This document shows, one piece after another, positions 16,940 to 25,190 of a stretch of 64,000 nucleotides of DNA. The notes beneath the pieces were generated by a model. The model was not told where the DNA came from and made no database searches. It was given only the letters and a program-made list of their open reading frames with translations. The position numbers and the translations under genes are program-made. This DNA is from Natrarchaeobius oligotrophus (GTDB lineage Archaea > Halobacteriota > Halobacteria > Halobacteriales > Natrialbaceae), in NCBI RefSeq assembly GCF_003841465.1, contig NZ_REFZ01000002.1:186001-250000 (forward strand), written 5' to 3'. Every line of letters starts with the position of its first letter. The stretch's first letter is position 1.

Positions 16940-17454
16940 AGGATGATCGAAAGCGAGGGCGTTCCCACGACGGTGTGGTCGAGCAACACGGTGCGATCGG
17001 CGAGTCGCCAGGAGCCGTCCACCCGCCTGAGCGTATCCCGCCGTTCCGCGGAGAGCAGGTCCGGCTCCGTGTCGTTGGCTCGAAGTCGGTGGACGAGAAG
17101 GTTACTCCGGATGGAAACCTCTCCCGCGTCCGGATCTTCGTCCGCGACCCGGACGTTCGAGACGAACCGCCGGTTTCGCGACGGGGGATCCTCCGACCAG
17201 GCGAAGTCGTTCTCCATGCGCTCGACGCGCACCTTGAGCGAGCCCCAGTCTTCGATCATGTGAAACGACTCCTCGCTGAACTCCGTCTCGGCGGAGCGCT
17301 CTTTGGTCGTCCGCACCGGAACCCGGTACTCGACGTCGTCGGTGATGAGCGTCTCGTGCCACTCGAGCAGGTCCCGGTCGTCCAGTAACTGTGCCTCGCG
17401 GTAGAGGAAGTTCTCGCAGGATTCGCGCAGCGAGTTGGCCTCGAGTTCCCACAT
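16936..17454 (-). CDS. Ring-hydroxylating dioxygenase beta subunit
   Basis: A 172-residue protein of the NTF2-like beta-subunit family: an N-terminal helix (FLYREAQLLDDRDLLEWHETLITDDVEY) and a conserved core (RRFVSNVRVADED, then VSIRSNLLVHRLR) with a C-terminal WRLADRTVLLDHTVVGTPSLS. Beta subunits have no cofactor; they build the alpha3beta3 hexamer. The start lies one base past the alpha stop, and the stop overlaps the next gene, so the three form one operon. The length is typical of the family. Confidence 0.88.
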   Translation of the reverse strand: MWELEANSLRESCENFLYREAQLLDDRDLLEWHETLITDDVEYRVPVRTTKERSAETEFSEESFHMIEDWGSLKVRVERMENDFAWSEDPPSRNRRFVSNVRVADEDPDAGEVSIRSNLLVHRLRANDTEPDLLSAERRDTLRRVDGSWRLADRTVLLDHTVVGTPSLSIIL

Positions 17455-17455
17455 G

Positions 17456-18811
17456 CTATCGATCCTCCGTCATGGTCCGGTGCCACTTTCGATAGAACTC
17501 GAGTTGGTTTTCGTCGGTCATGCCGCCCTCCCGGTAGACCGTTCCCGGGCCGGGCCAGGACTCGTCGACTTCGGCAACCGTCCCTTCGCCTCGTCCCATC
17601 GAGAAGACGGTGGTGGCGTTTACCCGTTCGGCGAAGACGCTGTCGGCCGCCTCCGGGATGCCGTCCCAGATGCCGATGTCGTCGACCTCGAAGTTGCCCG
17701 AGAGGCTGAACGTACCCACGCCGACCTCGTACACCCGGTCCTTGTACTCCTGTGGGGCGTCTTTCGGAACCATGATCCAGTTCCAGGCCTCCATCTTCCC
17801 CGGCTCGATGGGCTGCCACTGACGGAGACAGAACGTTCCGACGGTGTCTTTGTCCGGATCGTCGGAGCCGCCGAGGTAGATGAACGAGAGGTTCGGGAAA
17901 ATGGTTCCGAGCGAGACGCCCGACTGTCTGGCGACGCGGTACTGGTCGTCGGTGAGACGATCGGGGTGGAACGTCTCGATCACTTCGGGGGGATGGCCCC
18001 AGAAGAAGTCCTCGTCGGGAATCTGGTAGATGCTGAACGCATGGCCTCCGACCTCCGAGATGGCGTACAGCTCCGATTCCTTCTCGCCTTTGGCCGTTTC
18101 GCTCCCGATGCCGACGTCGATCGCGGACTTGTGGCCCATCGGCACGTGGTAGTTGTCGCCGTAGAAGTTCTCGGCGGGCGTCTTCCAGTCCGTGTCGATC
18201 TCCCAGCGATGGGGGTCCCCGATGACCTCCATGTCCGCGAGCTCGAAGTACAGGTCGAGGTACCACTTCGACGGTCCGAGGTACGTCTCGAGGTCGGGCG
18301 CGTCGGGGTCGAGCGACGCGAACACGAGCCCGTTGTAGCTGTCGACGTTCGGCGCCGCGTGGAGCCCTTTCTCCTCCACGTCGAGTTCCGGGAATCCGTC
18401 CCCCTTTCGCGGCACGCCGATGAGTTCGCCGGTGTTTCGGTACGTCCAGCCGTGGTACGGACAACGGAAGTGAGTCGTGTTCCCTTTTTCGGCGCGACAC
18501 ACTTTCGCGCCCCGGTGTCGGCAACTGTCCCAGAGGACCTGCACCTCGCCGTTTTCGTCCCGGACGAAGATGAACGGATCCTTGCCGATGTACCGCTGGC
18601 GGTAGTCTCCCTCCTCGGGTATCTCGGATTCGTGGCCGACGTACACCCAGTTCGTCGCGAAAATGCGCTCGAGTTCGCGTTCGAACACGTCATCGTCGTG
18701 AAGTATCTCGAGGAGAGCCTCGCCCTGCTCGAGGGCGTCACCCATCCGCTCGAGTTTCGACTCGATGGGGGCGCGACTACCGCGTGCGTCCCCAGTCCTG
18801 TTCTGTGCCAT
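17456..18811 (-). CDS. Ring-hydroxylating dioxygenase alpha subunit (Rieske)
   Basis: A 451-residue catalytic subunit. Rieske [2Fe-2S] ligands are Cys97, His99, Cys117 and His120 (CRHRGAKVC ... FRCPYHGW). The mononuclear iron site has Asp219 (the bridging residue), His222 and His227 (DNYHVPMGH), with the acidic ligand in NFEVDDIGIW near 377-378. This is the size of benzoate, naphthalene or biphenyl dioxygenase alpha subunits. The enzyme inserts both oxygen atoms into an aromatic ring to give a cis-diol. No dedicated reductase or ferredoxin gene is present here, so electrons must come from elsewhere. A TATA-like sequence (ATAACTTAGATAACC, minus strand, about 18833-18847) lies 22-36 bases ahead of the start. 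Confidence 0.93.
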   Translation of the reverse strand: MAQNRTGDARGSRAPIESKLERMGDALEQGEALLEILHDDDVFERELERIFATNWVYVGHESEIPEEGDYRQRYIGKDPFIFVRDENGEVQVLWDSCRHRGAKVCRAEKGNTTHFRCPYHGWTYRNTGELIGVPRKGDGFPELDVEEKGLHAAPNVDSYNGLVFASLDPDAPDLETYLGPSKWYLDLYFELADMEVIGDPHRWEIDTDWKTPAENFYGDNYHVPMGHKSAIDVGIGSETAKGEKESELYAISEVGGHAFSIYQIPDEDFFWGHPPEVIETFHPDRLTDDQYRVARQSGVSLGTIFPNLSFIYLGGSDDPDKDTVGTFCLRQWQPIEPGKMEAWNWIMVPKDAPQEYKDRVYEVGVGTFSLSGNFEVDDIGIWDGIPEAADSVFAERVNATTVFSMGRGEGTVAEVDESWPGPGTVYREGGMTDENQLEFYRKWHRTMTEDR

Positions 18812-18872
18812 ACTAGGTGTTCATCGTGCGCAGGGTTATCTAAGTTATGGGTCCTGTCGCCACGACACCAGG

Positions 18873-19775
18873 TTAGGCGAGCGCGACGAAGACGACGCCG
18901 AGGATAATGACGGCTGCACCGACGACGACGCCCCGGGTCACTCGTTCGACGCGCTTGAGAAAGAGCACGGTAAAGAGGGCGGCGAACAGCGGCGAGGTGC
19001 CGGCGAGGGGATCGACGACGATCACCGGACCGCGACTGAGCGCGGTGAACAGCGAGAGAAGCGCGAGACTCGAGAGGAGACCGCCGACGGCAAAGAGCGC
19101 GTACGTGCGACGGGACGCCACGAGAACGCCCGGCCCGTGTCGGACCAGCGCGTAGCCGACGAGAACGCCCATCGCCGCGAACTCGTTCAACACGAACGCC
19201 GAGAGGACGTCCGTCTGGGTTACGGTGAAGCCGTAGCGGCGAACGACGTTGCCCGCACCGTAGGCGATGGCGGCGAACAGCGGGAAACCGAGTTCGTACC
19301 ACGACCACCCACGGATGTCGCCGCCCCGAGACAGCGAGACGAGCACGACGCCGGCGACGATCACGACGATCCCCAGCCCGAGCCAGCCGGTGATCGGTTC
19401 GTTCAACAGCGCGACCGCGAGCAACCCGGCGAACAGTGGACGCGTGTTCAAGATCGCCGTGTTGACGCTGACGCCCACCCGATCGACGCCGACGTAGACG
19501 ACGATCCGTCCGAGCGAACTTCCGATCACGCCGCCGAACAGAAAGATCGCCGCCCCGGTTCGCGACACACCCAGGTACGACTCCGTCGGCCCGTAGACGA
19601 CGGTCGCGATCGTCACGAACAGCGAGAAACTCACGATGACGGCGACGACCGACGCGAGAATGGAGTTGCCGTCCCGTTCAAGCCCCTTTTTCATGAAGAC
19701 GGGATTGAGGCCCCACAGCACGGCCGCACCGATCGAAAACAGGAAGACGTCTATCGTCGCCGGCATCGTCTCCAC
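18873..19775 (-). CDS. EamA/DMT-family transporter
   Basis: A 300-residue membrane protein with about ten hydrophobic segments arranged as two EamA repeats: first from VFLFSIGAAVLWGLNPVFMKKGL, second from YELGFPLFAAIAYGAGNVVRRYGF. The ending VTRGVVVGAAVIILGVVFVAL is typical of the drug/metabolite transporter superfamily. Direction and substrate of transport cannot be read. It is upstream of the dioxygenase operon on the same strand and diverges from the diol dehydrogenase at 19972. A second EamA gene lies at 23171, so the catabolic island carries two. The ATG at 19775 or the one at 19766 may be used. Confidence 0.88.
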   Translation of the reverse strand: METMPATIDVFLFSIGAAVLWGLNPVFMKKGLERDGNSILASVVAVIVSFSLFVTIATVVYGPTESYLGVSRTGAAIFLFGGVIGSSLGRIVVYVGVDRVGVSVNTAILNTRPLFAGLLAVALLNEPITGWLGLGIVVIVAGVVLVSLSRGGDIRGWSWYELGFPLFAAIAYGAGNVVRRYGFTVTQTDVLSAFVLNEFAAMGVLVGYALVRHGPGVLVASRRTYALFAVGGLLSSLALLSLFTALSRGPVIVVDPLAGTSPLFAALFTVLFLKRVERVTRGVVVGAAVIILGVVFVALA

Positions 19776-19971
19776 CCGAATCCCGCGCGATCGGTCCGCG
19801 TCGTCGCGCGAACGCCGTCCCTCGAAGCCGTTACCATCGTACTCCTACCGTGGCGGCCGCGTTACTTAGAGGTAGCTGTTCGAACGCCTCGCTCGACGGC
19901 CGTGTTCCTGACGGCCGCCTCGAGAACGGACGACAGGAAGATATTTCCGATCCACCCGCGATGACTCGCCC

Positions 19972-20811
19972 ATGGGTTGGCTCGATAATCGCGTTGCACT
20001 GGTTACCGGCGGCGCATCAGGACTGGGACGAGCCGTCGTCCGACGATTCGTCGACGAGGGCGCGTCCGTCGGCGTACTCGACGTGTCGGCCGACGGGCTG
20101 GACGATCTCGAGGACGAACTCGGGAACTCCGTGGTTACGATCGCGGGTGACGTCACACGGCTCTCGGACAACGAGACGGCGGTCGAACGAACGGTCGACG
20201 CGTTCGGTCGGCTCGACGTCTTCGTGGGCAACGCCGGCGTCTTCGACGACAACGTCACGATCGCGGAGCTCCCCGAGGACGACGAGGCGCTCGCCAAGAG
20301 CTTTCGGGATCTCTTCGATATCAACGTCCTCGGCTACCTCCTCGGCGCGAAAGCGGCGCTTCCCGAACTGGTGGAGACGAACGGGAGAATGGTGTTTACC
20401 GCCTCGGGTGCGAGCTTCGCACCCGACGGCGGCGGCTCGCTGTACGTCCCGTCGAAACACGCGGTCGCCGGTATCATCCGTCAGCTCGCGTTCGAACTCT
20501 CGCCGACGGTCAGCGTCAACGGCGTCGCGCCGGGGTACGTCCCAACGGACCTCTCGGGTATCGACTCGCTCGAGCGCGACGAGGGCGGTCTCATCGACGA
20601 ATCGGAGTTCGATCCGTCGGTTCACCCCGCCGGAATCGTTCCGACCCCAGACGACTACGCGGGGGCGTACGTACTACTCGCATCCGAGGAGAACTCCCGG
20701 CCGATGACGGGGACGATCGTCCGCGCAAATCTCGGACGAGACGTCCGGGGAATCGGAGCCGTCTCGGGACGGGCGCTCGAGTTCGTCACCGACGGACTCG
20801 ACGGAGCGTAA
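19972..20811 (+). CDS. cis-Dihydrodiol dehydrogenase-like SDR
   Basis: A 279-residue classical short-chain dehydrogenase. The NAD site is VTGGASGLGR at 11-20 with an acidic residue after the second strand (VLDVS) favouring NAD. The active site has Ser145 or Ser148, Tyr158 and Lys162 (TASGASF ... SLYVPSKHAVAG). Several segments match the biphenyl/benzene cis-diol dehydrogenase (BphB) group: FDINVLGYLLGAKAALPELV, GGGSLYVPSKHAVAGIIRQL and VNGVAPGYVPTDLSGIDSL. It would oxidise the cis-diol made by the Rieske dioxygenase, rearomatising the ring to a catechol-like product with formation of NADH. Convergent with the NicX-like gene and divergent from the EamA/dioxygenase block. Confidence 0.88.
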   Translation: MGWLDNRVALVTGGASGLGRAVVRRFVDEGASVGVLDVSADGLDDLEDELGNSVVTIAGDVTRLSDNETAVERTVDAFGRLDVFVGNAGVFDDNVTIAELPEDDEALAKSFRDLFDINVLGYLLGAKAALPELVETNGRMVFTASGASFAPDGGGSLYVPSKHAVAGIIRQLAFELSPTVSVNGVAPGYVPTDLSGIDSLERDEGGLIDESEFDPSVHPAGIVPTPDDYAGAYVLLASEENSRPMTGTIVRANLGRDVRGIGAVSGRALEFVTDGLDGA

Positions 20812-20939
20812 ACCGAAAAATCGATCGGTCCGATGCGGGATATCCGACGTGAACGCGCGGGTCACGCGGACCGGTGTCCGTCAGGCCCGATCCAACCACG
20901 TCCGGCGGTTGCACCGAAACATCGGTGTAGCAGGACGTC

Positions 20940-21992
20940 TCAGTCGACAAGTTCGCCTTCTTCGACGACCGGTTCGCCGTCGAGGTAGACGTTGCAGTTC
21001 TTCTGGGCGATGTCGTAGTGACAGTTCGTGTACCGGTCCTGGTGGGTGTTCGGGCCCGTACTCCAGAGCATGTTCCCCTCCCAGACGCGGCCTTCGCTCG
21101 CGCTCACGCCGGTCTCGTCGGGTTTTCGATCCTTGATCGCCATGTTGTAGAACGTGCCGTTTTCGTTGAGTCCCCAGCCGAAGTGACTCGTCGCGAAGAC
21201 GTCGCGGTCGTCGTAGCTCTCCATGTGGCCGCGCATCAACTCGGCGTCGCCACCGTCGCCGTTGATCGCCTCGATGAAGCCGTCCTCGACGACGCACTCG
21301 ATCGACGAGTCGACGTAGTCGTTGAACGGGACGACGTTGTAGTCGCCCGCGGCGATGACGATCGTTCCGTTGACGCTCGTCGGGTAGTTCGAGACCATGT
21401 TCTGGCCCCAGACGTCCCACTTGCCCGGTTCGTCGACGAAGCCGTAGGAGTCGAAGGCGGTGTCGGGTTCGACCTCCATCGTCACGTCGGTGCCGTACTC
21501 CGAGGTGATTCGCATCTCGTCGGCGGACTCGAGCAACTCGCGGTGGGCCTGCACCTTCTCTTTGACCGCGGCGGCCTCTTCGGGCTCCCAGGGCATCAGG
21601 CGGCGCAACACGAACGGCTCGCGGGCACCGACGCGCAGAATTCGCGTTCCGGCGTCCCGGATCTCGCCCCGCTCGGGGACGTGGATGAATCCCTCGAGGG
21701 TGAAATCGAAGACCATGTCGGCGCTCTTGCAGGCCTCGACGGGGCCTCGGGGAAGTCGAAGGCTGCCACCCTGTCCGGCGGAGACTTCGGCTCCGACAGA
21801 GTTGCGACCGTACTCCGGAATCTGTACTTCGAAGACCTCTGCGCCGATGTCCTGTGCCGCGGCGAAGCTCGCGGCGACGTGTTCGCGATTGCTCTTGACG
21901 TCGGTAACGAGCGCCACAGCCTCGTCGTCGGTCACCTGACAGTGTTCCATCTGCCGACGGAACATCGGCACTAATAGTCCAGCAGCTTCCAT
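20940..21992 (-). CDS. NicX-like 2,5-dihydroxypyridine 5,6-dioxygenase
   Basis: A 350-residue protein, the same length as Pseudomonas NicX, with many conserved blocks: AGTRILRVGAREPFVLRRLMP, GFVDEPGKWDVW, TSHFGWGL, WEGNMLWSTGPNT, and NCHYDIAQKNCNVYLDGEPVV. The three iron ligands known in NicX (two His and an Asp) fall here at His270, His325 and Asp327 with matching spacing. NicX opens the pyridine ring of 2,5-dihydroxypyridine to N-formylmaleamate. The fold is shared with M29 aminopeptidases, which is the usual misannotation. The start at 21992 gives family length and is about 30 bases from a TATA box; a further upstream codon at 22049 would place the start beyond it. The true substrate may be another electron-rich heteroaromatic diol. 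Confidence 0.85.
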   Translation of the reverse strand: MEAAGLLVPMFRRQMEHCQVTDDEAVALVTDVKSNREHVAASFAAAQDIGAEVFEVQIPEYGRNSVGAEVSAGQGGSLRLPRGPVEACKSADMVFDFTLEGFIHVPERGEIRDAGTRILRVGAREPFVLRRLMPWEPEEAAAVKEKVQAHRELLESADEMRITSEYGTDVTMEVEPDTAFDSYGFVDEPGKWDVWGQNMVSNYPTSVNGTIVIAAGDYNVVPFNDYVDSSIECVVEDGFIEAINGDGGDAELMRGHMESYDDRDVFATSHFGWGLNENGTFYNMAIKDRKPDETGVSASEGRVWEGNMLWSTGPNTHQDRYTNCHYDIAQKNCNVYLDGEPVVEEGELVD

Positions 21993-22019
21993 GGTACAGT
22001 TGATGATTTCGTCGAGAGC

Positions 22020-22032
22020 ATAAATAAGTTGC
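22020..22032 (-). promoter_or_regulatory. TATA promoter of the NicX-like gene
   Basis: On the minus strand the sequence reads GCAACTTATTTAT, with the box centred about 32 bases before the ATG at 21992. It supports that start over the in-frame codon at 22049, which lies upstream of the box. Confidence 0.55.
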
Positions 22033-22192
22033 GTGCCGACGCGACGCACGACCGACTCCGGCGCTCTCCGTCGGCGGCCGTCGCCGTCGGACGCGGCCGG
22101 TCTGACGCACAGGTCGTTGTGACGACGATCGGACGCGCGGTCGTTCGACCGATCCCACTACAATTATTAGCCTGCCACAGAGAAGACGCCGT

Positions 22193-23017
22193 ATGAGTCG
22201 ATCGATCGGTATCTTTGGCGGCGGTACGATTGCGACCGAGATCGCACGCGCGATTTCGGACGGAACGCTGTCGGCCGAACTCGCAGCCGTGTACGACCGA
22301 CACCCGGAGAACGTCAACCGGATTCAGGCGCTGTTCGACCAGGAATCGGCCCCCGACGAGGCCGACGATCCGTCAGCCCTGCTCGAGGCGGATCTCGTCC
22401 TCGAGGCGGCGGGACAGACGGCCGTCGAGCAGATCGCCGTCGACGCGCTCTCTGGCGGCCGCGACTGCATGATCCTGAGCGTCGGGGCGCTCGCAGACGC
22501 GGCCCTTCGCAAGGGGGTGTTCGAAGCCGCACGCGCGAGCGAAGGGCGACTGTACGCTCCGTCGGGAGCGATCGCAGGACTCGACGCCGTCAAAACCGCC
22601 GCGCTCACCGGCGACCTCGAGTCCGTCGCCCTGACGACGACGAAGCCGCCGGCCGGGCTCGAGGGCGCGCCCTACGTCGTCGACAACGAGATCGATCTCG
22701 CGGATATCGACGAACCGACCGTGATCTTCGACGGTCCGGCGACGGAAGCTGCGGCGGCCTTCCCCTCGAACATCAACGTCGCGGTCGCGCTCAGCCTCGC
22801 GGGTATCGGTCCGGACGAAACCGCGGTGCGCATCGTCGCGGACCCCGAGGAGGAAAACAACGTCCACGAGATCACGGCCGAGGGCGGGATGGGCCGGATC
22901 GAGACCACCGTTCGGAACGTCCCGTCGCCGACGAATCCCAAGACGAGTTATCTCGCGGCCATCTCGGCGATCGAAACGCTGCGCGGGCTCGAGACGTCGA
23001 TCGACATCGGGACGTGA
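22193..23017 (+). CDS. nadX: L-aspartate dehydrogenase
   Basis: A 274-residue NAD(P)-dependent dehydrogenase matching the NadX family throughout: Rossmann motif IFGGGTIATEIARA at 7-20, ILSVGALAD, the substrate block APSGAIAGLDAVKTAALTGD at about 122-141, TTTKPP, FPSNINVAVALSL, catalytic His225 in IVADPEEENNVHEI, and the C-terminal VPSPTNPKTSYLA. The enzyme interconverts aspartate and iminoaspartate/oxaloacetate plus ammonia, and usually feeds NAD biosynthesis. No nadA or nadC is present. Here it is divergent from the NicX-like gene and surrounded by catabolic genes, so a role in releasing or fixing ammonia from an N-heterocycle is possible. A TATA-like TACAATTATTAGCC lies at about 22154-22168. 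Confidence 0.92.
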   Translation: MSRSIGIFGGGTIATEIARAISDGTLSAELAAVYDRHPENVNRIQALFDQESAPDEADDPSALLEADLVLEAAGQTAVEQIAVDALSGGRDCMILSVGALADAALRKGVFEAARASEGRLYAPSGAIAGLDAVKTAALTGDLESVALTTTKPPAGLEGAPYVVDNEIDLADIDEPTVIFDGPATEAAAAFPSNINVAVALSLAGIGPDETAVRIVADPEEENNVHEITAEGGMGRIETTVRNVPSPTNPKTSYLAAISAIETLRGLETSIDIGT

Positions 23018-23170
23018 CGGGAATCGAGCCGGTTCGACGAACCTCACCGCTTCGACCCCACGTCACCGTCTCGTCCGCGAGCGCTCGATGCGATCACGGG
23101 CACCCGTAGACGACTCAGACGAATCGATCGGAAACGCGATTCGAAGCAACCGATTCGGTACACGACTCGA

Positions 23171-24049
23171 ATGGAACTCCCGGTTCAGATCCTCCTCGCG
23201 CTCGGAACGGCCGCCGCCTTCGCGACGTCCTCGGTCCTCGTCAGGTTCGGCGTAGAGCGTTCGACGCCGATGGCCGCGATGTTCGCGACGGTGAGCGTCA
23301 ACGTCGTCGTGCTCTGGACGATCAGCCTCGCGCTGTACGACGTGACGATCGATCTCTGGGCGTGGCGTTACTTCATCCTCGCCGGCGTGTTCGCGCCCGT
23401 GCTCGGCCGACTCTGTAACTACGTCGGGCTCGAGCGCGTCGGCGTGAACCTGACGCTTCCGATCAGCAACTCGAACCCGCTGATCTCGGTCGTACTCGCC
23501 ATGGTTCTGCTCGGGGAGTCGCTGACCCGCCAGGGCGGCGTCGGGGCTCTCGCCGCGATCTTCGGCGGGATTCTCCTGGCGACTGCGGGTCGAGACGACG
23601 GCGTCGCCGACGTTCGATACCGCGACCTGCTGTTTCCGGTCGCCGGGGCGGTCATCTACGGTAGCGTTCAGCTCCTGCGCAACGTCGGGATGGAACTCGT
23701 CCCCGAACCCGCCGTCGGGGCCGCGGTCAACCTCACGACGTCGTGGCTCGTCGCGGCAGCGTTTTTCGCCGTCGCGCCGAACCACCGGTCGGCGCTGTCG
23801 ATTCCGCGGAGCGATCTGCGGTACTTCGTCCTCGCGGGCGTCGCCTCGAGCCTCGGACTGATCAGTCTGTACGCCGCGTTCCGATCGGGAACGGTCGTCG
23901 TCGTGACGCCGATTCTCAACGCGACGCCGCTTTTCGCTCTCGCGTTGACCTACGCGTTCCTGCGCGAGCGCGAGCCGTTCACGCCGCAGGTCGTCGCCGG
24001 CACCGTTCTGGTCGTCGCGGGCGTCGCGTTGCTCGCGACGTCGACGTGA
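23171..24049 (+). CDS. EamA/DMT-family transporter
   Basis: A 292-residue membrane protein with about ten hydrophobic segments in two EamA repeats: LALGTAAAFATSSVLVRFGVE at the N-terminus, and FPVAGAVIYGSVQLLRNVGM starting the second half. The conserved ending TPQVVAGTVLVVAGVALLAT matches the 19775 transporter in type but the two differ clearly in sequence. Located 153 bases after nadX on the same strand and 77 before the VOC gene, so probably part of one expression unit. The transported compound is unknown. Confidence 0.87.
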   Translation: MELPVQILLALGTAAAFATSSVLVRFGVERSTPMAAMFATVSVNVVVLWTISLALYDVTIDLWAWRYFILAGVFAPVLGRLCNYVGLERVGVNLTLPISNSNPLISVVLAMVLLGESLTRQGGVGALAAIFGGILLATAGRDDGVADVRYRDLLFPVAGAVIYGSVQLLRNVGMELVPEPAVGAAVNLTTSWLVAAAFFAVAPNHRSALSIPRSDLRYFVLAGVASSLGLISLYAAFRSGTVVVVTPILNATPLFALALTYAFLREREPFTPQVVAGTVLVVAGVALLATST

Positions 24050-24126
24050 CTCCCGGATGCGCCACCGGCTTCCGAGAGGCGGAACCGATCGGAAAACTCA
24101 ATACCCCTCGGTAACGCCTGTAGTAC

Positions 24127-24699
24127 ATGGTCGTTGATAACATGGGCTTAGACCACGTTGCGATCAAAGTACGGGATCTCGAGCGGACGATCGAGTTTTA
24201 CACCGACGTGATGAACATGGCAGTCTCCGACAGGATCGGCGACTCGGTGGCGTTTCTGCGCACGCCGGCCGTCTCCGAGACGGCCGACCATCACGAGATG
24301 AACGTCACGCAGTACTCCGACGAAGAACTCGACGTCCTCGAACAGCGGGGCGAACTCGAGGTCGACCTCCACGACTTCGAGGAGGACCTCCCCGAGGACG
24401 GACCGCCGATGCTGCCGACGACGGGACCCATCTACCACATCGCGTTCGAAGTTCCGAACTTCGCGTCGATCAAAGCCGCCGCCGAGGAACTCGAGAACAG
24501 AAACCACCCGATCTACCGCGGACCGGGTCGACACGGTCCCGGGAACAACATCTTCCTGTACTTCCCCGACCCCGACGGGTACGCGATCGAACTGAGTGCG
24601 AAAATGGAAGAGGCACCGGAGGACGGCGGGCGACCGGCTCGACAGTGGCCGAAGTCCCCGGACACCTGGAACGTCTGGCGAAACGCCGAAGACCTGTAG
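24127..24699 (+). CDS. VOC-superfamily dioxygenase-like protein
   Basis: A 190-residue protein with two VOC modules. Likely metal ligands are His10 (LDHVAIKV), His104 (IYHIAFEV) and Glu155 (DPDGYAIELSAKM), the His-His-Glu set of Fe(II) or Mn(II) extradiol ring-cleavage enzymes. It has an acidic insertion (about 76-93) and a C-terminal tail (PARQWPKSPDTWNVWRNAEDL) seen in catechol 2,3-dioxygenase-like proteins. It could cleave the diol produced by the dioxygenase and dehydrogenase, or be a non-oxidative VOC enzyme. Last gene of the plus-strand unit nadX-EamA-VOC. An alternative start lies 15 bases downstream (MGLDH). Confidence 0.82.
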   Translation: MVVDNMGLDHVAIKVRDLERTIEFYTDVMNMAVSDRIGDSVAFLRTPAVSETADHHEMNVTQYSDEELDVLEQRGELEVDLHDFEEDLPEDGPPMLPTTGPIYHIAFEVPNFASIKAAAEELENRNHPIYRGPGRHGPGNNIFLYFPDPDGYAIELSAKMEEAPEDGGRPARQWPKSPDTWNVWRNAEDL

Positions 24700-24955
24700 A
24701 CTGCCGGCCGATTCACTTTTCGCGCGACCGTCGAATCCGTCGACTGGATACGTCGCACATCACGAGTTCAGTCGGACAGCACCGCTCTCGCGGACTCCCG
24801 CGCAGAATAGCCGCGATACGTCGCCGTGGTCGTTCGTGAATACCAAACGGTGAGCGAGGAGTCGAACGAAAGGGGTCGACTCGGAGTGAACTGACCGCGA
24901 CGAAGGCGTTCGTGGATCGTTTGACCGTTCGCCACGTTTCCCACACGCGCTCAGG

Positions 24956-24970
24956 TTTGCTAGTGACAAA
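24956..24970. promoter_or_regulatory. Operator-like TTTG...CAAA element
   Basis: TTTGCTAGTGACAAA keeps the arm and spacing pattern of the elements at 7753 and 7845 (13 of 15 identical to the 7845 copy). A second element of the same form lies 114 bases downstream. It may be bound by one of the IclR-family proteins. Confidence 0.4.
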
Positions 24971-25069
24971 CACACGTGTCGCGTTCCTCGACAGAACGGT
25001 CGCGGAGACGGCCCGACAGCCACAGAGAGGGGAAGTACAGTTCGGTCCGCGATCGTTCAAATTCGTCCG

Positions 25070-25084
25070 TTTGTCAATTACAAA
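25070..25084. promoter_or_regulatory. Operator-like TTTG...CAAA palindrome
   Basis: TTTGTCAATTACAAA has symmetric arms (TTTGT / ACAAA) around an AT-rich centre and is paired with the element at 24956. Both lie roughly 600 bases ahead of the IclR gene at 25659, so the promoter they control is not obvious. Confidence 0.4.
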
Positions 25085-25176
25085 CGCAGTTCGTTGCGCA
25101 CAGCGACCGCGAAATTAGACGACTGTATGAATGTAAAGACGGCGCGCGATCGTCGATCGGCATTTATAACAGAAAT

Positions 25177-25190
25177 CATATAATTATATG
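25177..25190. repeat. Perfect 14-base AT palindrome
   Basis: CATATAATTATATG is fully self-complementary and lies within the AT-rich segment. It may be part of a promoter, a regulator site or simply low-complexity spacer. Confidence 0.4.
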
